Below, piece by piece: positions 23,379 through 34,494 of a stretch of DNA of 64,000 nt. Location of the stretch: assembly GCF_002994745.2 (NCBI RefSeq), contig NC_037088.1, forward strand, positions 52,171,897-52,235,896, in the 5' to 3' direction. The translations under genes and the position numbers were made by a program. How positions within the stretch are numbered: position 1 is the stretch's first letter; every line of letters begins with the position of its first letter. The DNA is from Rosa chinensis. Its lineage: Eukaryota > Streptophyta > Magnoliopsida > Rosales > Rosaceae. The notes beneath the pieces were generated by a model. It saw only the letters and a list, made by a program, of their open reading frames with translations, did no database searches and was not told where the DNA came from.

Positions 23379-23888
23379 TGTTAATGTTTAAGATTTGAGC
23401 GGTGGCCCAAGTCTTTGTTAACGCTGATCCGATGAGCAGATCGCTACTTGCAACGTTCTCAGAGCTTCTGCTACCTGTCAAGTAAGATACAAAGCGACGT
23501 CAGAGCGAGACCGTGGTGGGCGGTCTTCTCTTCTCCGATGCTTAAGTTAGTCAATATATTTATGTTGACAGAATAACAGTATGTAAGTAGTGAATGCGTA
23601 ATTAATGAGGAAAGAGGAGATAACCTTTTATAGGTGGGGAAGAGGCTGATCTCTTCCATGTTTTCGATGTGGGACTGATATGCTTCAGTTTCCAGCTTCT
23701 GATGCCATCTTGACGTGGTGTGTGGCGGTCCGTCTACTGTGATCTGGAGGTGAGCCGGGGCCCAGGTGGTAGCTTGCTTGGCTGTGATTTCGTAGGTCAC
23801 TTCGTTGGTGGGAGTTGGTACCGCTGGCGGTAGCATGAGCATGGCTCATTGTAGCTAATTATGCTTGGCAAATGCTCATGTAAGTACA
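23379..23888 (-). repeat. Tat-1 5' LTR (510 bp)
   Basis: TG...CA ends; the homologue of 12973-13471 and of the Tat-2 LTR 48990-49502. Compared with the 3' LTR it has indels near 23700-23740 and a 10-bp insertion near 23808. Confidence 0.94.
23624..23675 (-). promoter_or_regulatory. Tat-1 LTR promoter: USE plus TATA at 32-bp spacing
   Basis: On the minus strand GTCCCACATCG (23665-23675) matches the plant snRNA upstream sequence element RTCCCACATCG perfectly. It is followed after exactly 32 bp by TATAAAAGG (23624-23632). This spacing is the kind used by RNA polymerase II snRNA genes in plants. The same pair at the same spacing is in the other Tat LTRs here (13218-13269, 49213-49264, 46923-46974). 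Confidence 0.7.
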
Positions 23889-23893
23889 CATAT

Positions 23894-23958
23894 TTTCATG
23901 CTAAGATAGTTTTATAGCAATAGAACTGCGAGTAAGTTCTAACAATTGGTATCAAAGC
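23894..23958 (+). repeat. 5' LTR of LARD-like element, second part, and primer-binding site
   Basis: The last 51 bp of the 5' LTR resume at 23894 with TTTCATGCTAAGATA and end with TTCTAACA at 23944. They are followed by the primer-binding site TGGTATCAAAGC (23947-23958), one base off the canonical TGGTATCAGAGC for initiator tRNA(Met). Confidence 0.92.
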
Positions 23959-24930
23959 AATGTATACTTAGATGAATACATGTTATTGATGTTTAACCAA
24001 TTTCTTTTGATGAAACGAATTCTGGGAATTTTTGTTCATATAATCCGCATGCATATACATTATATTGCATATCTGATGCATTTATCCACACATGCACGCT
24101 CTCACCTTTTCAAATCCTATTTTCTCTGGATTGATGTCAATGAAATTGAGTTCTCCCAAATTTATTATCCATTACCCTCATTCATTGAGAGGAGGAGAAA
24201 ACGACTAGAGAGCAATTAAGGCAATCATGAACCTCTATCACTCTTGTTGATCACCAAATAATGTGCCTTCTACCAAGTTGGCGTCGATCAAGGCCTTGCT
24301 TTATGAGCAGGTGAGTTATATAACCAAATATCAGTCCTCGATTTGTTTAACTGATGATTGGATCTTGGAGAAGCATCAATGGATGAACTGCATCATGTTG
24401 GTATAACATACTCTTATCGATCAGTTTTGTTTTCTGGCTTTAATATTTAATTTGCTGCAGATTATATTTCGCCCTTGATTCATGTTGCTGTTGATTTGCA
24501 ATCTTCTATTTGACATAGTCATCTTAATTATGTATATGTGTTGATCTATATAATAGCATATACTCAGAATTAACTAAAATTCGTAGTCAATTATATCTGC
24601 ATAATTTGCATGACAGATCTTGACGAATGTTGTTGCTATTTTAATTGTCTCAGTTGCTATATATGTCCAAGTGTTTACATGGTTAGAGATAACTGTTGTT
24701 TTAGTGTTAGCAACAAGACTAAATTTTGGCTTTATCATTCATACATTACATATTAAGCATAGTGTCATGTTTAATTAATGTGCTTTTAATCCGAGCATAG
24801 CCTTAATGTGCTTTCATACATTACATATTAAGCATACATATTAAGCATAGCCTTAGAACATTGCTTAGGAATCACAATGCTTTTCTTGGTTGGGAAATTG
24901 GGTGATGAAAAGGTTTTTGGCCAAAGAAAG

Positions 24931-27900
24931 TGTCACGCCCTTGATTTTTAACACAAATAAAAATCGATATATAATCTCATAATTATACATGCCTGATGAT
25001 TCAGCCATCAATACAAATACCTAGAAAACTTTTTCCTTTTAAACCAAGTACATACTGATGCCCTGAAACCACAAAGTCAATATATACTCGCTCAGCAGTG
25101 TTATATATTACACGAGTTTACAAATGAAATTGCCACAACAAAATAATAAGTAAATGCTCCTCAGAGCTTACTACAAGCGGAAGTCTTAATAACTGTAAAG
25201 TCACAAAAATGGTTTCCTACCATAAAGCTGCAAAAACGCTACTTTAGCTTCAGCCACGATTGTCCTAACCTGCAGGATTAAACTCTACACAATTTGAATG
25301 GTGCACCGGGTTGTCACACAACAAACCCGGTAAGTTTTTGCAAGCTCGTATGAGTAACTCAAACCACACATGCACAACTCGCCCAACGAGGAAACCTATC
25401 AACTCGTAAAAAGGAACACACACCCTGTTTTCCCAAAACAACACATTCTTTTCTCAAAAGAAAACAACTCAAATAACCTCGTGATGGAAATCATATTAAT
25501 TGAAACTCCGACGATTCAATATGCACTTCCCCAAAATTCACCACAAAAGCCACCCTGTGACAGAATCATTTAAATTGAAACTCTGACAATTTAAATATGA
25601 TACACAAGTCCTCCCCGGACATTTAAACGAAAGAATCCCCGAAACTCCCTTTTAAAACACATTCTCAAATCAACACAAGTCACCCCGTGACAAAATCATA
25701 ATAATTGAAACTCTGACAATTAAATATGATGCAGAAGTCCTTCCTAAAATTTAAAAGAAAGAATTCCCGAAACTCCCTTTTAAAACACATTCTCAAATCA
25801 ACACAAGTCCCCCCATGACAAAATCATAATAATTGAAACTTTGACAATTAAATATGATACACAAGTCCTCTCCGGACATTAAAAGAAAGAATTCCCGAGA
25901 CTTTCTTTTAAACATATTCTCAAATCAACACAAGTCACCCCGTGACAAAATCATAATAATTGAAACTCTGACAATTAAATATGATACATAAGTCCTCCCC
26001 GGACATTTAAAAGAAAGAATCCCCAAAACTCTCTTTTAAAACATGTACTCATGAGCATTAGATAACTCCCCGCTACCCCCCATGATGTACAATAGCAACA
26101 GACTAGAACTCTAACTGATCGTATCCACTCACCCGGCCAAAGGTGTGAAATCCCGATATATTTTCCTGAGGTCACTCCCAGCAACCTTGAATCCTCAGAC
26201 CTCTCCGGTCATCAGATCAAAACATTTCAAAGTGGTCACTTAGGACCAAAAGTTACTCAACTCTCAAAAGGAGATGTCACCCTATGACCTCCGATCATCA
26301 GACCTCCCTGGTCGTCAAATCAAAACATTAAGCAAGTCGCTCTGGACCCAAAATGTTAAATCAAATCAAAAGGAGAAATCACCACTTGTGACTCTCAGAT
26401 CCTCTAACCCCCGGTCATTAGATCAAAACATTAAACAATTCACACCAAATCTTGACACTTTTCAAACAATAGAAATTCTCAATTCCTAAAATAATGTTTT
26501 CCAAAAGTCAAGCCTCAAACAATGGAATGAAACCCATCAATCCCTATTGCTTAATTCACCCCTCAATCCATAAGAATATGCATATTTCACGTAAATATAT
26601 GTATATAAGTGGTCATTCACTCATGAATGTCACTAATACAACCTATAGTTTGTAGTTAACTAAATAACTCTCAAAACAATAAAGGTAACTTCGTTCGTAA
26701 ATGAACATTGTGAGATTACTCACCTCGAAACTCCCGCTGCTTCTTCACACAACTAGACTACTTACAAAACGTACTCTGTCAAGCACCTAAGGAAAACACA
26801 GCCTTGATTCAGTCAACGAATCACAATTAATTATGGTTTGAATCCCCAAATCGAACTACAATCCCAAAGTAACGCCAATTGAGGCGAAACCACATCCGAG
26901 ACCTCCCAAAGTCTCCGAAATACTTCCTCGATCGATATGACTAAACCACAAGTCGATCGGACGCTCGAATCCTCACGGATCAAATCATCGAACGGTCTGA
27001 AACCGTAAAAATCACAACATATTCATACGATCTCCAAAAATTACGTATTATATATCGAAACACTCGTATCGACGAGTATATGATATATAATACTAGAAAC
27101 TATCCAATACATGGCCAGAAGTCCGCCAAAAATGCCGCCACAGTCGGTGGCACAACCACCGGCCAAACTCAAAACTTTAATACCTGGGGTTCAAGTCAAC
27201 ACAGCCTTGATCGCCGCCTATTGCAGCCACAAGCCGTTCTGAACTATTCACTTTGAGTTGATCCGATTCCAACGTGAATCGATCAAAACAAACACCACAG
27301 ATCGATCAGGGAGGCTTATATGAACTCAACCCAGAAAACTTGAAGCCGTGACGTCGCCGGAACTAGGATTTCCGATCGAGTCCTACTGCACTTGAGTTCA
27401 CCGTGTTGCTGCACCACCGTGACTGAGAATCGATGCTAGAGGCCACCACCAGGAGGACCAGAATAAGGAGGCGAGTCGGTCTGCCCAGGTCCCGCCGTGA
27501 GAGGTAGCCGGTGATCGCCTGAAAAGCAGGGTCTGGTTTGATGCAAAGATGAGAGAGAACGGAGGTTCTGATTTCCGGAAGTAGAAACCCAATGAAAATA
27601 GTAAATTTCCCTAAAGGGAAATTTCTATTTATAGTGATTTCCAAAAATATCCAAAACTTCGATAGACCATAACTTCCATATACGAACTCTGATTTTAGCG
27701 TTCCACATATCCACGAACTCGTATTGACGCGCTATATGACTTTCGTGAAGGAAGTTTTCTGAGAATCTCAATGTACAAAAATTCAACCTTTGTGCCCCCC
27801 CTAAAACCATACTTTTCAAATAAAAATTCATCCGAAACACTTCCGCTCCATCCACGAGCCACAAAACCGTCTGATAATCACTAAATTTAAATTCTGAAAA

Positions 27901-27938
27901 ATCCTCGAAAAATAAATACAAATTTCCGGGGCATCACA
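24931..27938 (-). mobile_element. 3.0-kb solo LTR with 5-bp TSD
   Basis: On the minus strand the unit begins TGTGATGCCCCGG and ends GGGCGTGACA. It is flanked by GAAAG at 24926-24930 and 27939-27943. There is no primer-binding site, polypurine tract or internal domain, so the simplest reading is a solo LTR left by LTR-LTR recombination. It is very long for an LTR. A TATAAATAG box lies only about 305 bp from its 5' end (27625-27633, minus). A homologous copy begins at 60425. It carries internal tandem repeats and no assignable ORF. Confidence 0.8.
25479..26045. repeat. Tandem repeat, about 128-bp unit, 4-4.5 copies
   Basis: Each unit contains AAGTCACCCCGTGACAAAATC, in short CACCCCGTGAC, then AATTGAAACTCTGACAATT, CAAGTCCTCCCCGGACATTT and GAAACTCCCTTTTAAAACA. 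The copies differ by small indels. The array lies inside the solo LTR and is absent in this form from the copy at 60425, where a different short repeat occurs near 62040-62300. Confidence 0.85.
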
Positions 27939-27943
27939 GAAAG

Positions 27944-29925
27944 AGATTTTAGCCATTTTCATATTTTTTGGAATTTCAACCCAGTCAATTGCTTTTGCAA
28001 AACTGTACTGATCTATTGGGAATCTGAGGTCATTTTATTCTAAAGAGTCATTTGGAACTGGAGTCACCCAAAACAGATTTTTCTGGGATTAGTTATGAAT
28101 TTTCAAATTTAGGAGTCAGTCACAGAATTTTTTCTGATATCAGCTTATTAAGTTTAGCCAAAGGTAGACTCTTATAGCGCTTTTGGTTCAATACATGACC
28201 TCTATTTCATATGAAGATTACACTGTATTCATCTCAGTGCATATTTATGTTTTACATATCATTATTTTTTGAAATGCTGAATAATGGATATGCATGTTTA
28301 AAGTTTCTGATATTGATTTTGAAAACTTCATATGTGGTGTGCTGCCAAAGTGGTCTCATATATGAAGATTCTAAGGGATCAAATACATTGATGAAATGTG
28401 TAGAATGAATTTAGTTGCATTTTGCATATGAAAAATGCTATCAAAATAATCACATAGATAGCAATGAAACTGTCTTCAATTTCATCAAAAAAGAGATTAT
28501 GAAACTTAAAATTAAATTTGATCCTAATTTCCAAAGAAATTTTGCATGAAACATTTGGTTTCATAATCTTGTATATATTAGGTGAATGAACATTCAGAAC
28601 TATTAGGGAATAGTACTCCACAAAGGATGTCAAATCTCGAAAATAGAAGAGTTCATTTTCTGCATATATACATACATATTTCAGTAAATGGCTTTCAGAT
28701 TGTCATGATCACATTGTTGATATAAAGTCAATTAAATCTTCTCAGATGCTAAATGTTGTCAAAATGGCTTAGTGTAAAGGAGATTAATTGTCTTGATTGG
28801 TTTTCAACAATAAAATCAAGCAACTTAAAATTTAATTTGTTCCTTATTTTCAAAGAAGTCTGGTATCAAACATTTAGTTCTTGATTTTGTATATGATGAA
28901 AATTGAACATTCAGATATCATTAGAGATTAGTACACCCCAAAGGATGTCAAAATCTTGAAAATAATTGCGTTTTATCTTCTGAACATATGCATTTGGCGT
29001 GAAATGAATGTTCAAATCATGAATTTTCATTTTGTTTAGGACATACAGACAATTCTAGTATTATGATAAACTAGAATGATTTTACTGATCAATTTCATAA
29101 ACAGCTAGGCATTTTCCTTTGAGCATCATCAGGTTGAACTACAGGATGACTCAAATTTCAGAAAATGGTAAAGTGACATTGAGTTGAACTTGGGAGTTCA
29201 GGATCATGATCATGTGTTGAAGGAAATCCATCTGAGAATTAGCAGCAAATAAAAGTAAGGAGAAGCATTAAATAAACGGATCCAGCTCTTCAAGTAAGTT
29301 TGTTGTTCTTCAAGTTTTATTTTCTTGGATTCTGGGATTGCAAGTGCAGTATCTATCCTAGTTATAGTTGCACAAAAATATTAGTGTTCATGTATAGCTT
29401 CAATTGACAAGGCAATATTAGGGGAGTTCATCAAGAAAAGAAAAGGTACCCTTTAGAAGGGTCCAAAGTTTGAGTAAGAAGAGCGCTAGAGGTCTAGAGT
29501 AACTGGAAGGATGATAGAAGACTTATGGACCTTATTTTGTGGGAAATCTGGACGTTAAGAGTTCAAGATTTCAGTTTTTGACTTTTCCTTCTTCATGCAT
29601 TACTCATGCGTTGATCATTTTCCTAGACATAATCTTCTTGTGGTGCTCTTGTTCAGTATGTTTATGAAATCATCAAAAGGAGTTCATGTTCCAGTGAGTT
29701 ATCTAGGCTTTTCAATTAAGTTAGCAAATAGTCTCAACAATTTTCAGGGGTGGTGTCGGTTTTCTATACTTGTTCTTGGGAGCTTGGATTTGAATAGAAG
29801 TGGGAATACACATACCATTTTGTCTTTGAATTGGTGGTTACTTTGTCCTTTTCAAGACTTCATATAGTTGTTTTTGAACTTAACTCTAAGCATCAGAATG
29901 AAGAAACTTTCAAGAATCCTCAAGA
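27944..29925. other. Non-coding interior of the LARD-like element
   Basis: This is AT-rich with no recognisable domain. An internal diverged duplication pairs about 28440-28680 with about 28735-28990; both copies contain GAACATTCAGA followed by AGGGAATAGTACTCC or AGATTAGTACACCCC and AAGGATGTCAAA. A plus-strand 90-codon frame at 29595-29867 is unrecognised. Confidence 0.5.
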
Positions 29926-29929
29926 CTGA

Positions 29930-30180
29930 TGTGGGTATAAGTAAGAAGATGGTGATGAGATTATCAGTGGCAATGGCCTTTATGTCCCTCTCAATGATGA
30001 TTCCATTGGCATTAGTAAAGAGAGATATCTTGCCCTGCCTGAAAGTCTTCTTGTTCAACAGAGTTGACTGACTCAAGATGTGATAAACCATTCAAGAGAC
30101 TCTAATGGAAGGCTGCCTCAAGAAGCTTTTCAAAGCAATGAGAAAGTTGCTATATCCCTAGGCCATGATAGCAAGTGATG
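29930..30180 (+). pseudogene. Degenerate coding-like stretch of unknown origin
   Basis: Read in one plus-strand frame, about 29945-30175 gives a protein-like text, for example SGNGLYVPLNDDSIGISKER and NGRLPQEAFQSNEKVAI. It is interrupted by a TGA at about 30069 and ends in two stops just before the eRF1 fragment. The composition looks coding rather than random. It could be part of the same captured transcript or a relic of an element ORF. I do not recognise a family. Confidence 0.4.
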
Positions 30181-30209
30181 AGGAAAAGATAAATATATCA
30201 ATAGATATG

Positions 30210-30611
30210 CTGGAAGATTCTTATGTTGATCTCCCAAAGAAACATGGAAGAAGGGGCAATCATCTCTTCGTTTTGATCATCTTGGAGAGGAGGCACGCCA
30301 CAACTATATTGCTAAGGTAGCAGAAAATGTCACTAAAACTTTTACTGACCCTGCCACCAACCAACCTAATGTTGCAGGATTAATACGAACAAGATCAGAG
30401 GACTTCAAAACCGTGTTTATTGGGTCAGACAAGTTTGATCCATGTTTGCAGGCCAAAATACTAAATGTGGTGAGTGTTCGCTATGGAGGAGAGAATGATT
30501 TCGATCAGCTATTGACTTGTCATCGAAGATTCCATCCAATGTGAAATGTGTGCAAGAGAAACGCTTGATGGAAAAATACTTTGAAGAGATTAGATTGGAT
30601 ATAGAAAAGTA
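30210..30611 (+). pseudogene. Captured fragment of eukaryotic release factor eRF1
   Basis: The translation follows eRF1 from the end of domain 1 through domain 2 into domain 3. It shows VDLPKKHGRRG, then after a frame change QSSLRFDHLGEEARHNY, NQPNVAGLI, FDPCLQAKILNVV, YGGENDFDQ, and after a second frame change NVKCVQEKRLMEKYFEEI. eRF1 recognises stop codons, and its GGQ motif triggers peptide release. Here the GGQ region reads R-G-Q and carries a 1-nt frameshift, and another frameshift lies near 30517, so no functional protein is made. No introns are visible over about 390 nt, consistent with capture from mRNA. It ends at a TAG at 30612, directly after DIEK. Confidence 0.85.
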
Positions 30612-31810
30612 GAAAAACAAGAACTAGAAGGTGAATGTACTGAAGAATAATGAGGTTCTGAGCAAACCTTCTCATCTGTAGTCTTCTTTTCTGTACTTGT
30701 ATCTTTGGCAGAGAACATGGATAGTAAAAGATCCTTATTAAATGGAAATTCTATAAGAGATTTTCCATAAAGAAGATAAAAAATCTTTACTCTTGGGTTG
30801 ATGTAGCAAATGGTTCATAAATGGATGCAGACTGATCACAAGTAGCTAATGAAATGGATAAGTGATTTATCTATCAAGACAACAACATATCAGTTCCAGA
30901 TTAGGATTGCAGCAATATATCAATCCTATCCTAGGACTACAGTAATGCATCAGTCCTAGACAATGGAGAAAAATCTAAGTATGCAATGCAGTCTATGAAT
31001 AATGAAAAATGCAGAAATTTAAATGCTGCAGTTTGAGTTTTGTGGAAGATGATCACTAAGTTTGGTTCTCTCAAAAAAAAAAAAAAAAGTTGGATGAGTG
31101 TATATCTCAAGACCACTGGGAGAAACTTCATTTTTCTAATCTTGAATGTTGATTATATGTTGCTTTCTAGCAGCAACATTTAATTGTTGAAGGAAACAAA
31201 AGGAGAGTCAACAATGTCTAAAGCAAATGAGTTTGATAAAGATTAGTGCCCCAAGAATGCATTTCTAAAGGAAAAGCATGGAAAGTATAACCTATACAAG
31301 GTCAGTTGGGTGTTTGTCATTCTTACTTATCATTGTATAGAGTTGTTTTCATTATTTTAGACTAAATTGGTTAGTAAAGTTCATCTATATTTATGGAATT
31401 TCACCTTATTATCTTTCTGCATACTCAAGTTGTACAAATTCAGCAATCTATCAATGAATAGCAAATCTTGCAGATTGACAATATTAAGTAGTGTGAAATA
31501 TATGGTTGCCAATTCTATGTTATTAGAAATTTTGGTAGGCCAATGTATGCTTATATTATGAACGATCGTTATGGATTATGGATTAGGCATATGTTATGTT
31601 ACTGTATTTTGAGGTAATTGATGTGATTTTGTATACTACATTGTGATCTTGGAATGCTGATGCTTTTCTAATTCATCATGACATTCTTTAATTCCTTGTA
31701 GTTGACCATAATTGACAGAATTTTGAAACAGATTGTTTGATGTGAGTTAAATTCAAAGTGCGCACGCTTCAGTATCTAAATCATATATACTTTAGTTTCT
31801 AAATAATGTC

Positions 31811-32499
31811 AAGTTCAGTGGGAGATTGTAAGCAAATTTGATGAACCCGACATTGTATAAAACCTAAATATATACTCATATATGATTTAGTTTTGAATTC
31901 AAATGTCAAGTATAAGTTAAGGACTTAAGAAAATCATTTTGGTCCAACTTATCACATATGTTAGAATTTGAAATTCGTAAATACAGTTATGAGTTTATCT
32001 GGTTTTTTGAAAAAGCAGTTAGGAGGAATTGTCAGTTTCTTCCAACAAGAAACTGACAATACAATGCTTAATTTATATATAAGATATTTTGGTCCCTTCT
32101 GAAGCACGATTCATTCTCATCAATTAGTCCCATCACTAAGAGAATCCTAAAGGCGAAATCAGGAGAAGCCTAAGATGGAAAACTCAACTATGTCAAGTAT
32201 GTCCATTCTGTTTGTTTTCTGGTGGCTATGTACTCTGTAGATACAGGATTGACATAGCGACTTCAATCCCAAGCTTGAATACAGAATCTGATGATGCACG
32301 ATGATTTCATTTATATTGTTTTACATATATACCATACAGTTCATACAATATGCATAACTAGGATATACACGATATTTCAATCCTATATGCTAATTATGAT
32401 CATTGCTGCACTCCTACATAAATTTTCATAGAAATGTTTGTTTACATGTTTTCATGCTAAGATACTTTGCAACAATAGAACTGAGAGTAAGTTCTAACA
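31811..32499 (+). repeat. Polypurine tract and 3' LTR of LARD-like element
   Basis: The tract AGTTCAGTGGGAGAT (about 31812-31826) directly precedes the intact 673-bp LTR (31827-32499). Comparison with the split 5' LTR gives about 30 differences by eye. This LTR supplies the uninterrupted sequence of the Tat-1 insertion site. Confidence 0.92.
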
Positions 32500-32636
32500 T
32501 GAAGTACATGAGATTTTTTCTATTCTTGATTGAAGAAAAAAAATTGTTGTTTAAATCTAACACGAGTGTAATGAAAAGAATAAAAATGAAAGAAAGCCAA
32601 ATTTTGTTTCTTTTTAGAAGAAGCCAAAATACTTTA

Positions 32637-34494
32637 GGGAGAATTCTTGGATACCTTGGTGTTTGCCATATCCTCATTTTGTTAAATACTTTGGACCATT
32701 GGATTAGTAATATATCCAATGGTTCAAAATATTTAACAAATTGGTAACTTGTTTAGCCCTTAGCCTTTCTAATTTTTTTGGTAACACAAACTACTAATTG
32801 AATTTTTTTTTGAGAATGAACTACTAATTGAATTGAAAACAATAAAGATAGTGAAAACAATAAAGCCAATTAATGTTTGATTATCAATTGACAATTGACA
32901 ATTATGATTTTTCCTTTTTCAAAAAAAATTAAAAGAACCTTCTATCCTAGGTTCACCGAATTACTTTTAGTTAAATAGTCTATATTACTAATTAATTTTA
33001 TTATTAGTGAATTAATGCTTGATTAATGCTTGTTATTAATGGACAATTACACAATTGAAAATTACGTTTTTTCCTTATTAAAAACAAAAACCTTCTCCCT
33101 TCAAAAACAAAATAAAAACCTTCTAACCTAAGTTCGCAAAATTAGTATTAGTTAAGTAATCTTTATTACCAATAAATTATATCATTAGTACTTTCCTTAA
33201 CCAAATATAATTCTTTTTACATGCATTTTACAACAACGACAACAATTAGTGTAAAAATAAATAATATTTGTTTCAAATGTAGTCAAATGAGAACCTACTT
33301 TAGGACTTATTTACTCAAATGAGAATCTACTTTACTCTAATGAGAACTTATTACAATTACCACTTTAAGGACTTAATTATTCAAATTAGAACCTACTTTT
33401 CTCTAACGAAGACCTTATTTACTTTAATGCGGATTTTTTTTTTCTAATTACCACATGTGTCCTCAAAGTGGTTACATGAGTCCTCAAAGTGGTAAATATT
33501 ATATAAAATAGAACATGTATGAATCTTTATGTTTTTATCATTAGTGAAATTATTACTACAATGACTACACATTTTATCACAACCCACAACACTTGATGTA
33601 AAAACGGTAATTTTTGTTCTATTTATAGTAATTACTCCACCTAAACTAATGTACTAATTTATAGACAATTTAACAAGTATGACAACAAATTTGTTGTCAT
33701 AGTGGTAAATCTTTATGTTTTTATCATTAATGAAATTTTTTACTACAATGACTACACATTTTACCACAATCACAACAATTGCTGTAAAAGCGGTAACTTT
33801 TGTCCTATTTATAGTAATTACTCAACCTAAACTAATGTACTAATTTATGGACAATTTAACAAGTGCAACAACAAATTTGTTGTCAAAGTGGTAAATCTTT
33901 AAATTTTTATCATTAATGGAATAATTATTCAATGACTACATATTTTACCATAAATCGCAACTGTTGGTGTAAAAGCGGTAAATTTTGTTCTGATTGTAGT
34001 AATTACTTCAAAAACTATACCATTTACAAGATTAATTACCAACCATTTTACAATTCTGACAACATTTGTGTTGTGAACATGGTAAAATTAAAATTAGACC
34101 AAAAGATATGTAACAACTCAGTATTGTAAGGAGCTTCTCCACTTGATAATTAAGGTTCTAAATTTGATAAAAGTTGTCCAAATATGATGTTTACATCTTT
34201 GACCACTCAATTACAATAACCACAACAACTGTTGTCATAAATCGTAATTGTAGTTCAACTATGTGCAATTTATTATTTTGACAATATTTGTTACATGATT
34301 TTTAACAATGTTACATATCAAGAAAGAGTGTGTTGTTAACATGGTAAATTTTATTTTTAAAAATGACACATGTCTATATTTAATTGGGTAACTTGTTGAC
34401 CAGTTCAGTAGGTTTCCACTATATTAATTTACTAAAAGTAAAAAAACAAAAAAAATAAGGGTATGGCAAACACTAAGGTACCCAAGACGACCCC
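32637..34494. mobile_element. 1.86-kb MULE-like element with internal tandem repeats
   Basis: The inverted termini share TACCTTGGTGTTTGCCATA on the left (read TACCTTAGTGTTTGCCATA from the right), starting GGGAG/GGGGT. The 9-bp duplications are AATACTTTA (32628-32636) and AATAATTTA (34495-34503), one mismatch. There is no transposase. About a third of the element is a tandem array (33520-34100). It lies inside the right flank of the outer element, separate from the LARD insertion. Confidence 0.82.
33520..34100. repeat. Tandem array, about 188-bp unit, 3 copies
   Basis: Each unit contains ATCTTTATGTTTTTATCATTA, in short TTTTTATCATTA, then ACTACACATTTTA, GTAAAAGCGGTAA and ACAACAAATTTGTTGTCA. 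The last is itself an inverted repeat (ACAACAAATTTGTTGT). The third copy is the most diverged. Confidence 0.8.

Larger units (their letters stand above)
12973..23888 (-). mobile_element. Tat-1: complete Tat-lineage Ty3/gypsy element
   Basis: This is a 10.9-kb element on the minus strand. The 5' LTR is at 23379-23888 and the 3' LTR at 12973-13471; both begin and end TG...CA. The TSD is CATGT (12968-12972) versus CATAT (23889-23893). The order of domains is gag, protease, RT, RNase H, a second RNase H, integrase. The two RNase H domains are the hallmark of the Tat lineage. Downstream of integrase lie an opposite-strand gene, a minisatellite and the polypurine tract next to the 3' LTR (read ACTGGGGACTTGGGGACT on the minus strand). 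The 5' end of the internal region reads TTGGCACCGTCTATGGGAA, the Tat-type primer-binding region. All ORFs are damaged. Confidence 0.94.
12350..32499 (+). mobile_element. LTR retrotransposon without gag-pol (LARD-like), carrying host gene sequence
   Basis: The LTRs are 12350-12972 continued at 23894-23944 (split by Tat-1) and 31827-32499. Both begin TGTAAGCAAATTTG and end TTCTAACA. The primer-binding site TGGTATCAAAGC at 23947-23958 resembles the initiator-tRNA(Met) site. The polypurine tract before the 3' LTR is AGTGGGAGAT. The flanking 5-mers are TGAAT (12345-12349) and TGAAG (32500-32504), one mismatch. After removing nested inserts the element is about 6.2 kb. Its interior has no recognisable gag, protease, RT or integrase but contains an eRF1 fragment, so it must have moved using enzymes of a Copia-type helper. 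LTR identity is about 95% by eye. Confidence 0.88.

Noticed and set aside
25479..26045. CRISPR-like array
   Set aside because: The repeats are about 128 bp without unique spacers and lie in a plant LTR; this is an ordinary tandem repeat.
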